Position numbers and translations under genes: made by a program. This document shows, in pieces, positions 1 to 8,645 of a stretch of 64,000 nt of DNA; positions within the stretch are counted from its first letter, which is position 1; the number at the start of each line of letters is the position of its first letter. A model generated the notes under the pieces. That model saw only the letters and a program-made list of their open reading frames with translations, made no database searches and was not told the DNA's origin. Source of the DNA: Roseibium sp. HPY-6. GTDB taxonomy: Bacteria > Pseudomonadota > Alphaproteobacteria > Rhizobiales > Stappiaceae. The stretch lies in contig NZ_JBEWCD010000002.1 in assembly GCF_040530035.1 (NCBI RefSeq), positions 248,001 through 312,000 on the forward strand, read 5' to 3'.

Positions 1-13
1 CCGAGAGATCTTG

Positions 14-1141
14 ATGTCCAAACGTGATTTCTACGAGGTGCTGGGCGTATCACGCGACGCGGACGAAAAAGTGCTGAAGAGTGCTTACCGCAAGATGGCG
101 ATGCAGTTTCATCCAGACAGAAACCCGGGTGATTCCGAAGCCGAAGCCAGATTTAAGGAAGTCAACGAAGCGTATGACACGCTGAAGGACGGGCAGAAAC
201 GGGCGGCCTATGACCGGTTCGGCCATGCCGCCTTTGAAAACGGCGGATTTGGTGGCGGCGGAGGGGCCGGTGCTCATGATTTCTCGTCAACCATGTCGGA
301 TATCTTCGAAGAATTCTTCGGCATGGGCGGCGGGCGGCGGTCCGGCGGGCGCGAGCGCGGCGCCGACCTGCGCTACAATCTCGATATCACGCTGGAAGAT
401 GCCTTTACCGGAAAGACGGTTGAGATCGAAGTCCCGACCAGCATCACATGTGACACCTGCGCAGGCTCTGGAGCCAAGCCGGGCACGAGCCCGACGACCT
501 GCCGAACCTGTGGTGGCTCAGGACGCGTACGCGCGGCGCAGGGCTTCTTTACGCTCGAGCGGACATGCCCGACATGTCAGGGGCGTGGCCAGGTCATTGC
601 TGACCCTTGCGAAAGCTGCGGCGGTACCGGTCGCAAGACACAGGATCGTACGCTTTCGGTCAATATCCCGGCGGGGATCGAGGATGGCACGCGCATTCGG
701 CTGGCCGGTGAAGGTGAAGCCGGTGTTCGCGGCGGCCCCGCGGGTGACCTCTATATTTTCCTGACCATCAAGCCGCACGATCTGTTCCAGCGCGACGGCG
801 CTGATCTTTACTGCCGTGTTCCGATATCGATGTCGACGGCAACGCTGGGCGGACAGTTTGACGTCCCGACCGTCCAGGGCAATACCAGCCGCGTGAAAGT
901 GCCTGAGGGAACACAGACCGGTAAACAGTTCCGCTTGCGCGGCAAGGGCATGCCGGTCATGCGTTCCAGTCAGCATGGCGACATGTACATACAGGTCACC
1001 GTTGAAACGCCGACCAACCTGACCCGCCGGCAAAGAGAACTGCTGGCAGAGTTCGAAAAGGAATCCTCAGGGGAAAATCACCCTGAATCGGCCGGTTTCT
1101 TTTCCAAGGTGAAAGACTTCATCGACAATCTCGGTGCGTGA
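14..1141 (+). CDS. dnaJ: Chaperone protein DnaJ
   Basis: DnaJ is the J-domain co-chaperone that stimulates DnaK ATPase and delivers unfolded clients in the cytoplasm. The 375-residue protein has the full family layout: J domain at about 1-70 with the HPD motif at 33-35, a Gly/Phe-rich linker at about 75-110, four CxxCxGxG zinc-binding repeats between about 146 and 210 ([32 protein letters not shown]), then the C-terminal substrate-binding region. I chose the ATG at 14 over the in-frame TTG at 11 because [11 protein letters not shown] is the usual N-terminus and a GAGAG stretch lies just upstream. dnaK usually precedes it and would lie left of the window. All key residues are present. Confidence 0.98.
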   Translation: MSKRDFYEVLGVSRDADEKVLKSAYRKMAMQFHPDRNPGDSEAEARFKEVNEAYDTLKDGQKRAAYDRFGHAAFENGGFGGGGGAGAHDFSSTMSDIFEEFFGMGGGRRSGGRERGADLRYNLDITLEDAFTGKTVEIEVPTSITCDTCAGSGAKPGTSPTTCRTCGGSGRVRAAQGFFTLERTCPTCQGRGQVIADPCESCGGTGRKTQDRTLSVNIPAGIEDGTRIRLAGEGEAGVRGGPAGDLYIFLTIKPHDLFQRDGADLYCRVPISMSTATLGGQFDVPTVQGNTSRVKVPEGTQTGKQFRLRGKGMPVMRSSQHGDMYIQVTVETPTNLTRRQRELLAEFEKESSGENHPESAGFFSKVKDFIDNLGA

Positions 1142-1222
1142 TCGTGCAATTTGTGCGCCTTGATATGGCAATACCTGACGATCCCCCCTATATTCAATCC
1201 ACTTGGGGGAGAGTGAGGTAAC

Positions 1223-1885
1223 ATGCTGAAACGCAACAGTATTCATGTCGAACGTTTTCGAGAGAAAATTGACAAGGCAGCTGCTGTGCGCACCAAGGTC
1301 CTGGACGAAATGAAATTCATCCGCTCCTGGGCTCAAAATCCGCTCCGTACCGGCGCCGTCGCCCCATCGGGACCGGACCTTGCGGCAAAAATGGCCTCTT
1401 ATGTTACGCCCCGCCCTCACTCACGCGTTGTTGAACTCGGTCCTGGTACAGGCGTTGTCACAAAGGCGCTGATTGACCGGGGGTTCGCCCACAAACAACT
1501 CAATCTCATTGAATATAGCGCTGACTTCTGTGAACTCCTGAGTCTGAGATACCCGGGATTGTCGGTCTTGCGGGGAGATGCATATGCTCTCCGGCGCACG
1601 CTCCACAAACAAGGCGGTTTTCTGAGCGAGGCGCAAGAAGGGGAGCGCCTTCTGGACGGCGTCGTATCATCGCTTCCGCTGTTGACGCGGCCCGAGCCTG
1701 CGCGAAAGGCATTGCTGAACGAGGCTTTGGCCTTGTTGAAACCCGGTGCCCCGTTCATCCAGTTTTCCTACGGTCTGGTCATGCCGGTCAAACCTGAGAG
1801 CCATGCGGTTTCGGTCTACAGTTCCGATTGGGTCTGGAAAAACCTGCCGCCGGCGCGTGTTTGGGTATATCGCAAGGGCCATTAG
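1223..1885 (+). CDS. pmtA: Phospholipid N-methyltransferase, PmtA type
   Basis: Likely a SAM-dependent methyltransferase that converts phosphatidylethanolamine stepwise to phosphatidylcholine at the membrane. The 220-residue protein has an N-terminal stretch with FIRSWAQNP and GAVAPSG, typical of the Sinorhizobium-type PmtA/rRNA-dimethylase-like family, followed by SAM motif I (VVELGPGTG) at about 69-77. There is no signal peptide or membrane segment, as expected for these amphitropic enzymes. It follows dnaJ by 81 bases, a neighbourhood I recall from other Rhizobiales. The start is preceded by GAGTGAGG. Sequence alone cannot show how many methyl groups it adds. A related rRNA adenine dimethylase (KsgA) is less likely because of the short length and the PmtA-like N-terminus. 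Confidence 0.85.
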   Translation: MLKRNSIHVERFREKIDKAAAVRTKVLDEMKFIRSWAQNPLRTGAVAPSGPDLAAKMASYVTPRPHSRVVELGPGTGVVTKALIDRGFAHKQLNLIEYSADFCELLSLRYPGLSVLRGDAYALRRTLHKQGGFLSEAQEGERLLDGVVSSLPLLTRPEPARKALLNEALALLKPGAPFIQFSYGLVMPVKPESHAVSVYSSDWVWKNLPPARVWVYRKGH

Positions 1886-2064
1886 ACCAAAGCGCTCTGC
1901 GCGCAGCGTCGCCAGTCGCACTGTAACTTAGAATTTTGAGCATCATTGGCGAAACATCAGTCCTTGGCGAAGGAAGGTACTGCGCCCTGATTGCACGCAT
2001 TGCGGCCCGTGGCGTCCACTTTCCGAGACCCCTGTGAGGCAAAATCCCGCACTTTCGCATTCCC

Positions 2065-2080
2065 GGTGATGCACATCACA
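2065..2080. promoter_or_regulatory. CRP/FNR-family-like operator
   Basis: The 16-mer GGTGATGCACATCACA fits the CRP-type pattern TGTGA-N6-TCACA with one mismatch in the left half. It lies 77 bases before the preferred start of the peptidoglycan-binding-like gene, in an otherwise featureless spacer (1886-2157) where I see no clear promoter or RNA gene. It could activate or repress that gene. The match may also be chance. Confidence 0.4.
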
Positions 2081-2157
2081 GGTGATGACAGATGAATTGA
2101 GACATAACCCTGACCGTGCATTTTGATATTGTTAGACACGACCAGGTTTTCTTAAAA

Positions 2158-3294
2158 ATGATCAATTCAAGTATCGGAATAACCGGCTCAGTCGGCCGGT
2201 TTGGAAACAATGAATTTTTGGATGTTAAGACGGTTCAGACCCGCCTGAATGCGCTCATGGGAACTTCGCGCAAGGAGCTGGTTCCCGACGGGAAAGTTGG
2301 ATCAAAGACGATCGGCGCAATCAAGGACTTTCAGGCCAGCGTTGTTCGACTGCGCCGTCCGGATGGACGCGTTGATCCGGCCAACCGGACCATTAACGCG
2401 CTTAATGATCCGAACTCGGCATCGGTCTGGCAGAGAATGTGTATTCCGCCGGAAGCCCATCCATCAACCGTTGCCAGCGAGACGACCCGCGATGATCGTC
2501 TGACACCGGCAGAAAAACTGCTGGCAAAAGAGGCGGCCGATATCGGTGACAGCGGTGCCTTTGACGAATTCAGGCGCGAACTGATCGACAAAAGCATTCC
2601 GGATATGAAGAAATTTCTCGGCACGATTGGACGTGCCGAAGATGCGCGCAAGGTCATTGCCGCCTGGTCTCAGCTGCGCAAGTGGGGCTTTTCCGTCTCC
2701 GAGGCGCGGGACGTGATGAAGGCGATTTCCGGAATGAACGGACGGCAGTTCGGCGCCCTTGATGCCATTGGTGCACCGGCGTCCAAATTCGGCCGTTTCC
2801 TGGGAACTCTTGGAAGTAAGGCGGGTGCCGCCGGTCACGTGATCACGCTTATTGAAGTAGCCGACAAGTTCGAGCAGGGCGACTATCTGTATGGGACGTC
2901 CGAACTCTACAAACACTTCATGGGCAAGGCCATTCCCTGGGCCGGCATGGTCGAGGGCCTGCAAAGCCTTGTCGAGGCGATCGCTCCCGGTTCCGTAAAG
3001 AACAGCAAGGTGTTTCAAGTGATCCGTGCCTGCGATCCGATCGGTCTTGGAGCGTCCGGCGTTGACAGCGTGACAACGCTCGCTCTTGGGGCCATCCATC
3101 TTATTAAGACCGGCGACCTCGACATGGCGCGATTTAGCAGGCTTGTCGATCGCATGAAGCAGGGCCCGACGCGGATTTTTGCCGAAATGGGTGAAGACCT
3201 TGGCGACGCCGCGTACGAAATATCCAAGTGGCGCAAGGATGACTGGTCTTACGCTGTCAAATGTATCCCCGGTTTCATTGCAAGCATCTTCTGA
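2158..3294 (+). CDS. Peptidoglycan-binding-like protein of unknown function
   Basis: I do not recognise a full-length family. Residues about 5-90 (ITGSVG, VKTVQTRLNALMG, PDGKVG, TIGAIKDFQ) look like a peptidoglycan-binding-1 type repeat, the kind seen at the front of secreted or type VI delivered cell-wall proteins. The rest is charged up to about residue 200, then has alanine/glycine-rich amphipathic or weakly hydrophobic stretches and ends in a hydrophobic tail (CIPGFIASIF). No signal peptide and no catalytic motif could be seen. I chose the ATG at 2158 because such proteins often open with S-ITGSVG; a GTG at 2116 would add 14 residues. The gene is alone, between pmtA and an FMN reductase. 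A secreted effector or cell-wall sensor is possible but unproven. Confidence 0.6.
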   Translation: MINSSIGITGSVGRFGNNEFLDVKTVQTRLNALMGTSRKELVPDGKVGSKTIGAIKDFQASVVRLRRPDGRVDPANRTINALNDPNSASVWQRMCIPPEAHPSTVASETTRDDRLTPAEKLLAKEAADIGDSGAFDEFRRELIDKSIPDMKKFLGTIGRAEDARKVIAAWSQLRKWGFSVSEARDVMKAISGMNGRQFGALDAIGAPASKFGRFLGTLGSKAGAAGHVITLIEVADKFEQGDYLYGTSELYKHFMGKAIPWAGMVEGLQSLVEAIAPGSVKNSKVFQVIRACDPIGLGASGVDSVTTLALGAIHLIKTGDLDMARFSRLVDRMKQGPTRIFAEMGEDLGDAAYEISKWRKDDWSYAVKCIPGFIASIF

Positions 3295-3304
3295 GCTCGT
3301 CTGA

Positions 3305-3331
3305 GCGGGCGCGGCCAGGCCGCGTTCGCTT
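3305..3331 (+). terminator. GC-rich hairpin after the peptidoglycan-binding-like gene
   Basis: CGCGGCC and GGCCGCG (3311-3317 and 3319-3325) form a perfect inverted repeat flanked by AGCG/CGCT. It starts 10 bases after the stop codon but has no clear T run, so it is at best a weak or Rho-assisted terminator. Confidence 0.4.
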
Positions 3332-3423
3332 TGCTCCAATGGCATGCGAGAACTGGATAAACATCGTCTGTTTGCCGTAACAATGAGACCATCGCCTCAA
3401 TACTTGTCGAAAAGGGTCTTTTG

Positions 3424-3999
3424 ATGCGCACTCCGAAAATTATCGTATGCTCAGGCTCGGTGCGAAGCGGATCTCATAACGGAAAACTCGCCGCTTTGAT
3501 CGCCAAGCGATTGTCGATACTCGACGCCAACGTAACCCGCCTTTCGCTCCGCGACTATCCTCTTCCGGTTTATGACGGCGATCTGGAGGAAAGCGACGGA
3601 GTTCCGGAAAACGCCAAGCGACTTCAGCGGCTCTTTGTTGGCCACGACGGAATTTTCCTCGCCTGCCCGGAATACAATGCAGGCATAACACCTTTGCTCA
3701 AAAACACTCTCGACTGGATTAGCCGCGTGAAAGAACCGGGCGAACCTTTCAGACACAGGGTCTTTGCACTGGGCGCGGCGTCTCCCGGTGGCTTCGGCGG
3801 GATGCGTGGTCTCATCGGCATGCGGACCATTCTGGAAGTGGGTCTTGGGGCAACGGTCATTCCGCAGATGGTGTCCATTCCCAAGGTTTCGAGTGCGTTC
3901 GATGACAAGGACGAGCTCGCCGAAGAGCGCTTGAGCGGCCAGCTCGACAAGCTGGTGGAAGCGTTCCTGCGGGCGGCAAAACTCGAGATGTCGCGCTGA
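3424..3999 (+). CDS. NADPH-dependent FMN reductase family protein
   Basis: A flavodoxin-fold oxidoreductase of the NADPH-dependent FMN reductase/chromate reductase family, probably reducing quinones, flavin or metals in the cytoplasm. The 191-residue protein has the N-terminal phosphate-binding loop GSVRSGSHN at about 10-18 and the family motif PEYNAGITPLLKN at about 81-93, which contacts the flavin. The length is typical. The start is ATG at 3424; a TTG directly before it is also in frame. AAGGG lies about 8 bases upstream. It stands alone ahead of hslV. The physiological substrate cannot be read from sequence. Confidence 0.85.
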   Translation: MRTPKIIVCSGSVRSGSHNGKLAALIAKRLSILDANVTRLSLRDYPLPVYDGDLEESDGVPENAKRLQRLFVGHDGIFLACPEYNAGITPLLKNTLDWISRVKEPGEPFRHRVFALGAASPGGFGGMRGLIGMRTILEVGLGATVIPQMVSIPKVSSAFDDKDELAEERLSGQLDKLVEAFLRAAKLEMSR

Positions 4000-4049
4000 G
4001 AATCCGCGACCCTCAAACAGGGCGCTGATCCCGCACGGAAGATCAACGG

Positions 4050-4081
4050 CTTGGAAAAGACGGAAATGCCGCCTACATAGG
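4050..4081 (+). promoter_or_regulatory. RpoH-like (heat-shock) promoter of hslVU
   Basis: CTTGGA at 4050-4055 and CCTACATAGG at 4072-4081, separated by 16 bases, resemble the alphaproteobacterial sigma-32 consensus CTTGAC / CYTATNTNNG, with about one mismatch in each half. It lies 35 bases before the hslV start, where a heat-shock promoter is expected. The match was judged by eye. Confidence 0.55.
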
Positions 4082-4116
4082 GCGGCAGCATTGTTGAAAT
4101 AACCCAAGAGGAATGA

Positions 4117-4677
4117 ATGAGCGATACGCGCGAACCGGCCCAATGGCACGGGACGACGATCATGATGGTGCGCAAGGACGGCAAAGTTGTCATTGCCGGC
4201 GATGGCCAGGTCTCTCTGGGCCAAACCGTGATCAAACATTCGGCCCGCAAAGTGCGGCTGCTTGCCAAAGGCGAGGTCATCGCAGGTTTCGCAGGAGCGA
4301 CGGCGGATGCGTTTACACTGTTTGAGCGGCTGGAAGCGAAACTGGAGCAGTATCCGGGTCAGCTGATGCGCGCTTGTGTGGAACTGGCCAAGGACTGGCG
4401 AACCGATCGTTATCTGCGCCGTCTCGAGGCGATGATGCTTGTTGCGGACAAGAACGTCTCTCTCGTGCTTACCGGCACAGGCGATGTCCTGGAACCTGAA
4501 GGCGGTGTGATGGGCATTGGATCAGGCGGGAACTACGCGCTTGCTGCCGGCCGGGCGTTGGCGGACACCGACTTTGACGCGGAAACGATCGCCCGCAAGG
4601 CGATGGCAGTTGCTGCTGAAATCTGCGTCTATACGAACGAGAGCGTCACAGTCGAAACGCTGGATACGGTCGAATAG
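4117..4677 (+). CDS. hslV: ATP-dependent protease subunit HslV
   Basis: Threonine-protease core of the HslVU (ClpYQ) complex, which degrades misfolded proteins after unfolding by HslU. The 186-residue protein contains the conserved [11 protein letters not shown] and AGDGQVSLG regions. The catalytic threonine is T13 within HGTT, so a 12-residue propeptide must be removed, as in other alphaproteobacterial HslV and unlike E. coli, where only Met is removed. Of two close ATGs (4113 and 4117) only 4117 is in frame. CAAGAGG upstream serves as the ribosome binding site. The gene forms an operon with a GNAT gene and hslU behind an RpoH-like promoter. Confidence 0.97.
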   Translation: MSDTREPAQWHGTTIMMVRKDGKVVIAGDGQVSLGQTVIKHSARKVRLLAKGEVIAGFAGATADAFTLFERLEAKLEQYPGQLMRACVELAKDWRTDRYLRRLEAMMLVADKNVSLVLTGTGDVLEPEGGVMGIGSGGNYALAAGRALADTDFDAETIARKAMAVAAEICVYTNESVTVETLDTVE

Positions 4678-4683
4678 GCGGCC

Positions 4684-5202
4684 ATGATAACGTTTCGCCC
4701 CGTTACACACGAGGATGTGCTGATGCTTGCCGATTGGATGGCAAGGCCCCATTGGCGCGAATGGTGGGGCGAACCGGACGAGGAAGTGCAATATGTCGTC
4801 GACATGATCGAGGGACGCGACACCACGCTTCCCTTCATCTTTCAAGTCGACGGGTCAGACAAGGGCTACATTCAGGTCTGGTTCGTCAAGGACCAGCTGG
4901 GGACCGAGTTCGCCAAGGATTACCCTTGGCTCGACCTCCTTCCCGCAAATGCCGTTGGCGTGGACCTGTCGATTGCCGACGCGAAAGACTTGTCAAAGGG
5001 TACCGGAACCAGAGTTTTGCAGACATTTGTCCGCAAGTTGCGGCAGGAAGGCCACGACCGGATCGTCATTGATCCGGACCCGGCTAACACGAGGGCGGTC
5101 AGGGCCTATCGCAATGCGGGGTTTCGGGAGATGCCGGACCTCATTGGAAAGACGGATGACAGTCTGCTGATGGAACACATGAATACAGAAGGTGTGTCTT
5201 AA
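4684..5202 (+). CDS. GNAT acetyltransferase, AAC(6')-like
   Basis: A GCN5-related N-acetyltransferase of the aminoglycoside 6'-acetyltransferase-like subgroup (Acetyltransf_8). The 172-residue protein starts FRPVTHEDVLMLADWM, has W-rich REWWGEP at about 26-32, the acetyl-CoA region GVDLSIADAKDLSKGTGTRVL at about 91-111 and NTRAVRAYRNAGF near the C-terminus. The gene lies 6 bases after hslV and 3 bases before hslU, so it is almost certainly cotranscribed with the protease. I recall the same arrangement in other Rhizobiales. The substrate is unknown; resistance to an aminoglycoside should not be assumed. Confidence 0.85.
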   Translation: MITFRPVTHEDVLMLADWMARPHWREWWGEPDEEVQYVVDMIEGRDTTLPFIFQVDGSDKGYIQVWFVKDQLGTEFAKDYPWLDLLPANAVGVDLSIADAKDLSKGTGTRVLQTFVRKLRQEGHDRIVIDPDPANTRAVRAYRNAGFREMPDLIGKTDDSLLMEHMNTEGVS

Positions 5203-5205
5203 GAA

Positions 5206-6510
5206 ATGACCGATTTTTCACCGCGCGAGATCGTCTCCGAACTCGATCGCTATATCGTTGGCCAGAAGGATGCCAAGCGGGCGGTTGCGATTGCCTTGCG
5301 CAATCGCTGGCGCCGTCAGCAGCTCCAGGGCCAGATGCGGGAAGAAGTTCTGCCGAAGAATATTCTCATGATTGGACCGACCGGCGTCGGTAAGACGGAG
5401 ATCTCGCGCCGCCTTGCCAAGCTCGCGAACGCCCCCTTTTCAAAGGTTGAAGCGACGAAATTCACGGAAGTCGGCTATGTTGGCCGCGACGTGGAACAGA
5501 TTGTCCGCGATCTCGTTGAGGCCGGGATTACCCTGGTCAGGGACAAAAAGCGGGACGAGGTGAAGGCGAAAGCGCATGTTCTGGCGGAAGAGCGTGTCCT
5601 GGATGCCCTCGTCGGTGCAAATGCAAGCCCCGCGACCCGCGAGAGCTTCCGCACGAAACTGCGCGACGGCGAGATGGACGACAAGGAAATTGAGGTCGAG
5701 GTGCGCGCACAGGCGCAAATGCCGAGTTTCGACCTGCCGGGAATGCCGGGCGCCAGTGTCGGCGTGATGAATGTGTCGGACCTTCTCGGAAAAGCCTTCG
5801 GTGGCCAGACCAAGACCAAGCGCACGACCGTAAGCGAAAGCTACGATCTTCTGATCAACGAAGAATCCGACAAGCTGCTCGATGAGGACAAGGTGGTCGA
5901 AGAGGCAATCGCGCTGGTGGAGAATTCCGGCATCGTGTTCCTGGATGAAATCGACAAGATCTGCGCACGTGAGGGCCGGACAGGTGGCGACGTTTCCCGC
6001 GAAGGGGTGCAACGAGACCTTCTGCCGCTGATCGAGGGAACCGTCGTTTCCACCAAACACGGCCCGGTCAAGACCGACCATATCCTGTTCATTGCTTCCG
6101 GCGCGTTTCACGTCGCCAAGCCGTCGGACCTCCTTCCTGAGCTGCAGGGCCGCCTGCCGATCAGGGTTGAACTCCGGGCACTGAACAAGGACGATTTCCG
6201 GGCTATCCTGACAGAACCGGAGGCGAGCCTGATCAAGCAGTATGTGGCGCTCATGCAAACCGAAGAGGTCGACTTGACCTTCACCGAAGACGCGATTGAG
6301 GAAATTGCCTCTGTGGCGGTTGATCTCAACGCATCTGTTGAAAACATCGGTGCGCGGCGACTTCAGACGGTCATGGAACGCATTCTCGACGAGATTTCGT
6401 TCACTGCTCCAGACCGTTCGGGCGAAACCGTTGAGATAACAGCGGATTTTGTGAGGGAAAATATTGGCGATCTCGCCAAGAACGTCGATCTCTCGAAGTT
6501 CATCCTGTAA
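5206..6510 (+). CDS. hslU: HslU ATPase of the HslVU protease
   Basis: AAA+ unfoldase that feeds substrates into HslV. The 434-residue protein has the N-terminal [16 protein letters not shown], Walker [10 protein letters not shown] at about 61-69, the long I domain (about 110-235) specific to HslU, Walker B (VFLDEIDKI) at about 245-253 and the C-terminal [11 protein letters not shown] sensor-2 region. It ends in FIL, the type of C-terminal tail that docks into HslV. The start lies 3 bases after the GNAT stop, with TTAAGAAATG context and no strong Shine-Dalgarno sequence, so translational coupling is likely. Confidence 0.98.
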   Translation: MTDFSPREIVSELDRYIVGQKDAKRAVAIALRNRWRRQQLQGQMREEVLPKNILMIGPTGVGKTEISRRLAKLANAPFSKVEATKFTEVGYVGRDVEQIVRDLVEAGITLVRDKKRDEVKAKAHVLAEERVLDALVGANASPATRESFRTKLRDGEMDDKEIEVEVRAQAQMPSFDLPGMPGASVGVMNVSDLLGKAFGGQTKTKRTTVSESYDLLINEESDKLLDEDKVVEEAIALVENSGIVFLDEIDKICAREGRTGGDVSREGVQRDLLPLIEGTVVSTKHGPVKTDHILFIASGAFHVAKPSDLLPELQGRLPIRVELRALNKDDFRAILTEPEASLIKQYVALMQTEEVDLTFTEDAIEEIASVAVDLNASVENIGARRLQTVMERILDEISFTAPDRSGETVEITADFVRENIGDLAKNVDLSKFIL

Positions 6511-6578
6511 GCTGAGAGCTGTTGCGGGCGGCGATTTCGCCGCTTGCGATGCGCGCGCGGCGATGGCAGCATGCGCTT

Positions 6579-7073
6579 ATGGTAGCTATTCGGAAAAGCA
6601 ACGAAGAAGGCCACCGCCGGAAGTTTCTGGTCGTGGTCGATGAAACGCCCGAGTGTGATAGGGCAATCGTCTATGCGGCGAAGCGGGCGGCGCGCACAGG
6701 TGGCGTTGTTACGCTTGTCTTCGTGATTGCACCGGGAGACTTTCAGCACTGGCTGGGCGTTGAGGACATCATGCGCGCTGAAGCCCTTGAAGGGGCCGAG
6801 GCAACGCTCGCCAAGGCGGGCGAGCGCGTACGCTCGGTCGCCAGAACCGAGCCGGAGACCGTTGTCCGTGAAGGCTCCAAGTCCGAAGAAATACTGGAAC
6901 TGATCGAGGCCGATGCGGACATCGCGATTCTCGTTCTGGCCGCGAGCACCGGTTCAGAAGGACCCGGACCTCTTGTCTCCTCCATTGCGGGAAAGTCTGC
7001 CGGCACGTTTCCGATCCCGGTCACGATCGTTCCTGGGAATTTGGATGACGATTCGATCGCTGCATTGGCCTGA
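6579..7073 (+). CDS. Universal stress protein family (UspA) protein
   Basis: A small cytoplasmic alpha/beta nucleotide-binding stress protein. The N-terminal strand KFLVVVDETPECDRAIVYAAKRAA and the C-terminal region ILVLAASTGSEGPGPLVSSIAGKSAG...PIPVTIVPG match the Usp fold; the GxxGpl region approximates the ATP-binding G-2x-G-9x-G motif, with degenerate spacing. The start is uncertain: ATG at 6579 gives 164 residues, and an upstream TTG at 6522 gives 183. No strong ribosome binding site marks either. The gene follows hslU by 68 bases and may be read with it. Its role is not determinable from sequence. Confidence 0.8.
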   Translation: MVAIRKSNEEGHRRKFLVVVDETPECDRAIVYAAKRAARTGGVVTLVFVIAPGDFQHWLGVEDIMRAEALEGAEATLAKAGERVRSVARTEPETVVREGSKSEEILELIEADADIAILVLAASTGSEGPGPLVSSIAGKSAGTFPIPVTIVPGNLDDDSIAALA

Positions 7074-7163
7074 ACATTGGAAAACAGGTTCAAATGTGCC
7101 AGCCACGCTTGATCTTCCTTCGGCGAAGACTATCTAGTTTTTAACTATTCCAAACTGCTTCAA

Positions 7164-7184
7164 GATGGGTTACAAAAACCCATC
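7164..7184 (+). repeat. Stem-loop between usp and nfu
   Basis: GATGGGTT (7164-7171) and AACCCATC (7177-7184) pair perfectly around a 5-base loop. A short GGTGTTTT follows, so it may be a weak terminator for the stress-protein gene or a 5' structure of the nfu mRNA. Confidence 0.4.
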
Positions 7185-7257
7185 GGTGTTTTGCGATGGT
7201 AGAGAGGCGCGAAACGCTGGACCACAGGACGCGTTGTCAAACGCAAGGACGAAACAC

Positions 7258-7815
7258 ATGTTCATTCAGACCGAAGCAACACCCAATCCGGCCACGCTCA
7301 AGTTCCTGCCAGGCCGCGTTGTATTGCCGGAAGGCACTTACGATTTCCGCACGCGCGCAGATGCCGGAGCGTCGCCGCTCGCCGAGAAACTTTTCGATGT
7401 ACCGGGCGTCGCAGCAGTGTTCTTCGGCCACGACTTTGTCACCGTCACCAAGGACGAGACGGATTGGCAACACATGAAGCCGGCAATTCTCGGTGTCATC
7501 ATGGAACAGTTCATGTCCGGGCAGCCGGTCATGGCGGCTGGTCAGGTCGAAGACATTGAGGAAGGTGAATTCTTCGACGAAGGCACAGAAGAAACGGTCA
7601 GCACCATCAAGGAACTCCTCGAAACCCGTGTCCGTCCCGCTGTTGCACAGGATGGCGGCGACATCACATTCAAGGGATTCAAGGAAGGAATCGTTTATCT
7701 GTCCATGCGCGGTGCTTGCGCCGGTTGCCCGTCGTCAACGGCAACTTTACAGCACGGCATTCAGAATCTGCTGCGCCACTTCGTACCGGAAGTTGAGGAA
7801 GTTCGGCCGATCTGA
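7258..7815 (+). CDS. Nfu-type iron-sulfur cluster scaffold/carrier
   Basis: Iron-sulfur cluster carrier that passes clusters to client proteins. The 185-residue protein has the Nfu N-terminal domain at about 1-90 (MFIQTEATPNPATLKFLPG is diagnostic) and the NifU-like C-terminal domain at about 105-185, with the cluster-binding CAGC motif in MRGACAGCPSS at about 158-161. This is the Nfu1-like form usual in alphaproteobacteria. The ATG at 7258 is preceded by AAGGAC. Longer in-frame starts upstream lack the conserved beginning. It is followed by a strong terminator, so it is probably monocistronic. Confidence 0.93.
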   Translation: MFIQTEATPNPATLKFLPGRVVLPEGTYDFRTRADAGASPLAEKLFDVPGVAAVFFGHDFVTVTKDETDWQHMKPAILGVIMEQFMSGQPVMAAGQVEDIEEGEFFDEGTEETVSTIKELLETRVRPAVAQDGGDITFKGFKEGIVYLSMRGACAGCPSSTATLQHGIQNLLRHFVPEVEEVRPI

Positions 7816-7837
7816 TCGAATTTTCCGAGTGTTTTCA

Positions 7838-7868
7838 ACGGCCCGGCCATCGCGTCGGGCCGTTTTTA
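7838..7868 (+). terminator. Rho-independent terminator after nfu
   Basis: ACGGCCCG and CGGGCCGT form an 8-bp stem around a 10-base loop, followed by TTTTTATTT. It lies 22 bases after the nfu stop codon. Confidence 0.9.
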
Positions 7869-7967
7869 TTTCGCTACACCATTCTTTGTGGAACGCAAGC
7901 CCTCAATTGGACTTAGGCCCAAAGCTCGGCTCGACTCAGCGCCGTGTCCAAGGTAGTGGCATTGGGT

Positions 7968-8645
7968 ATGCGTGTACTTGCCATAGACACAGCCCTTTCC
8001 AATTGCGCTGCCGCCGTCCTCGACGACGGGGAAGATACGGCCTGTTTTGACGCAATCGGCGAGGAAATTGGCCGTGGCCATGCGGAAAGGCTGATGGACA
8101 TGATCGGCGAAGTCATGGCCGAGACGTCCACAGCATTCTCAGATCTCGACCGGGTTGCAGTGACCGTTGGGCCAGGCAGTTTCACCGGCTTGCGGGTCGG
8201 TCTTGCAGTTGCACGCGGCTTCGGACTTGTCCTCAGCAAGCCTGTTGTGGGCATTACGACACTCGCGGCAATCGCCCGCTCGTCTGCGCCCAGGGACGCC
8301 GGCGGCCCTTTGCTTGTCGCGCTGACGGGCAAGGGAGAGGAAGTTTATTGTCAGGAGTTCACAGCTTTTGGCGATGCGATCGGGAACGCCTCTGTCCGAA
8401 CGCTGACGGATCTTGCGGCAACGTCGTCGAAGAGCATAAGGTTGGCCGGGTCGGGTGCGGATTCGGTGGCAGCCTCGCTGGGCCTGCCGCAAGAGCAGAT
8501 ACTGTCCCGGTTGGGGTATCCGGGCATTCGCGAGGTCGCTGAACTCGGCATCCTTGCTGATCCGGTTGTGAGTGCACCTTCGCCGCTCTATCTGCGGCCG
8601 CCTGACGCAACGCCGCAAACCAGAGGAAGGATTGAACGGCAATGA
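7968..8645 (+). CDS. tsaB: tRNA threonylcarbamoyladenosine biosynthesis protein TsaB
   Basis: TsaB is the ASKHA-fold partner of TsaD in the complex that makes t6A37 in tRNAs decoding ANN codons. The 225-residue protein starts MRVLAIDTALSNCAAAV, contains GRGHAERL at about 36-43 and the signature GPGSFTGLRVGLAVARG at about 68-84. The ATG at 7968 fits the conserved beginning; a GTG at 7944 is in frame but less likely. AAGG lies about 15 bases upstream. The stop overlaps the rimI start by 4 bases (ATGA), a conserved tsaB-rimI coupling. Confidence 0.95.
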   Translation: MRVLAIDTALSNCAAAVLDDGEDTACFDAIGEEIGRGHAERLMDMIGEVMAETSTAFSDLDRVAVTVGPGSFTGLRVGLAVARGFGLVLSKPVVGITTLAAIARSSAPRDAGGPLLVALTGKGEEVYCQEFTAFGDAIGNASVRTLTDLAATSSKSIRLAGSGADSVAASLGLPQEQILSRLGYPGIREVAELGILADPVVSAPSPLYLRPPDATPQTRGRIERQ

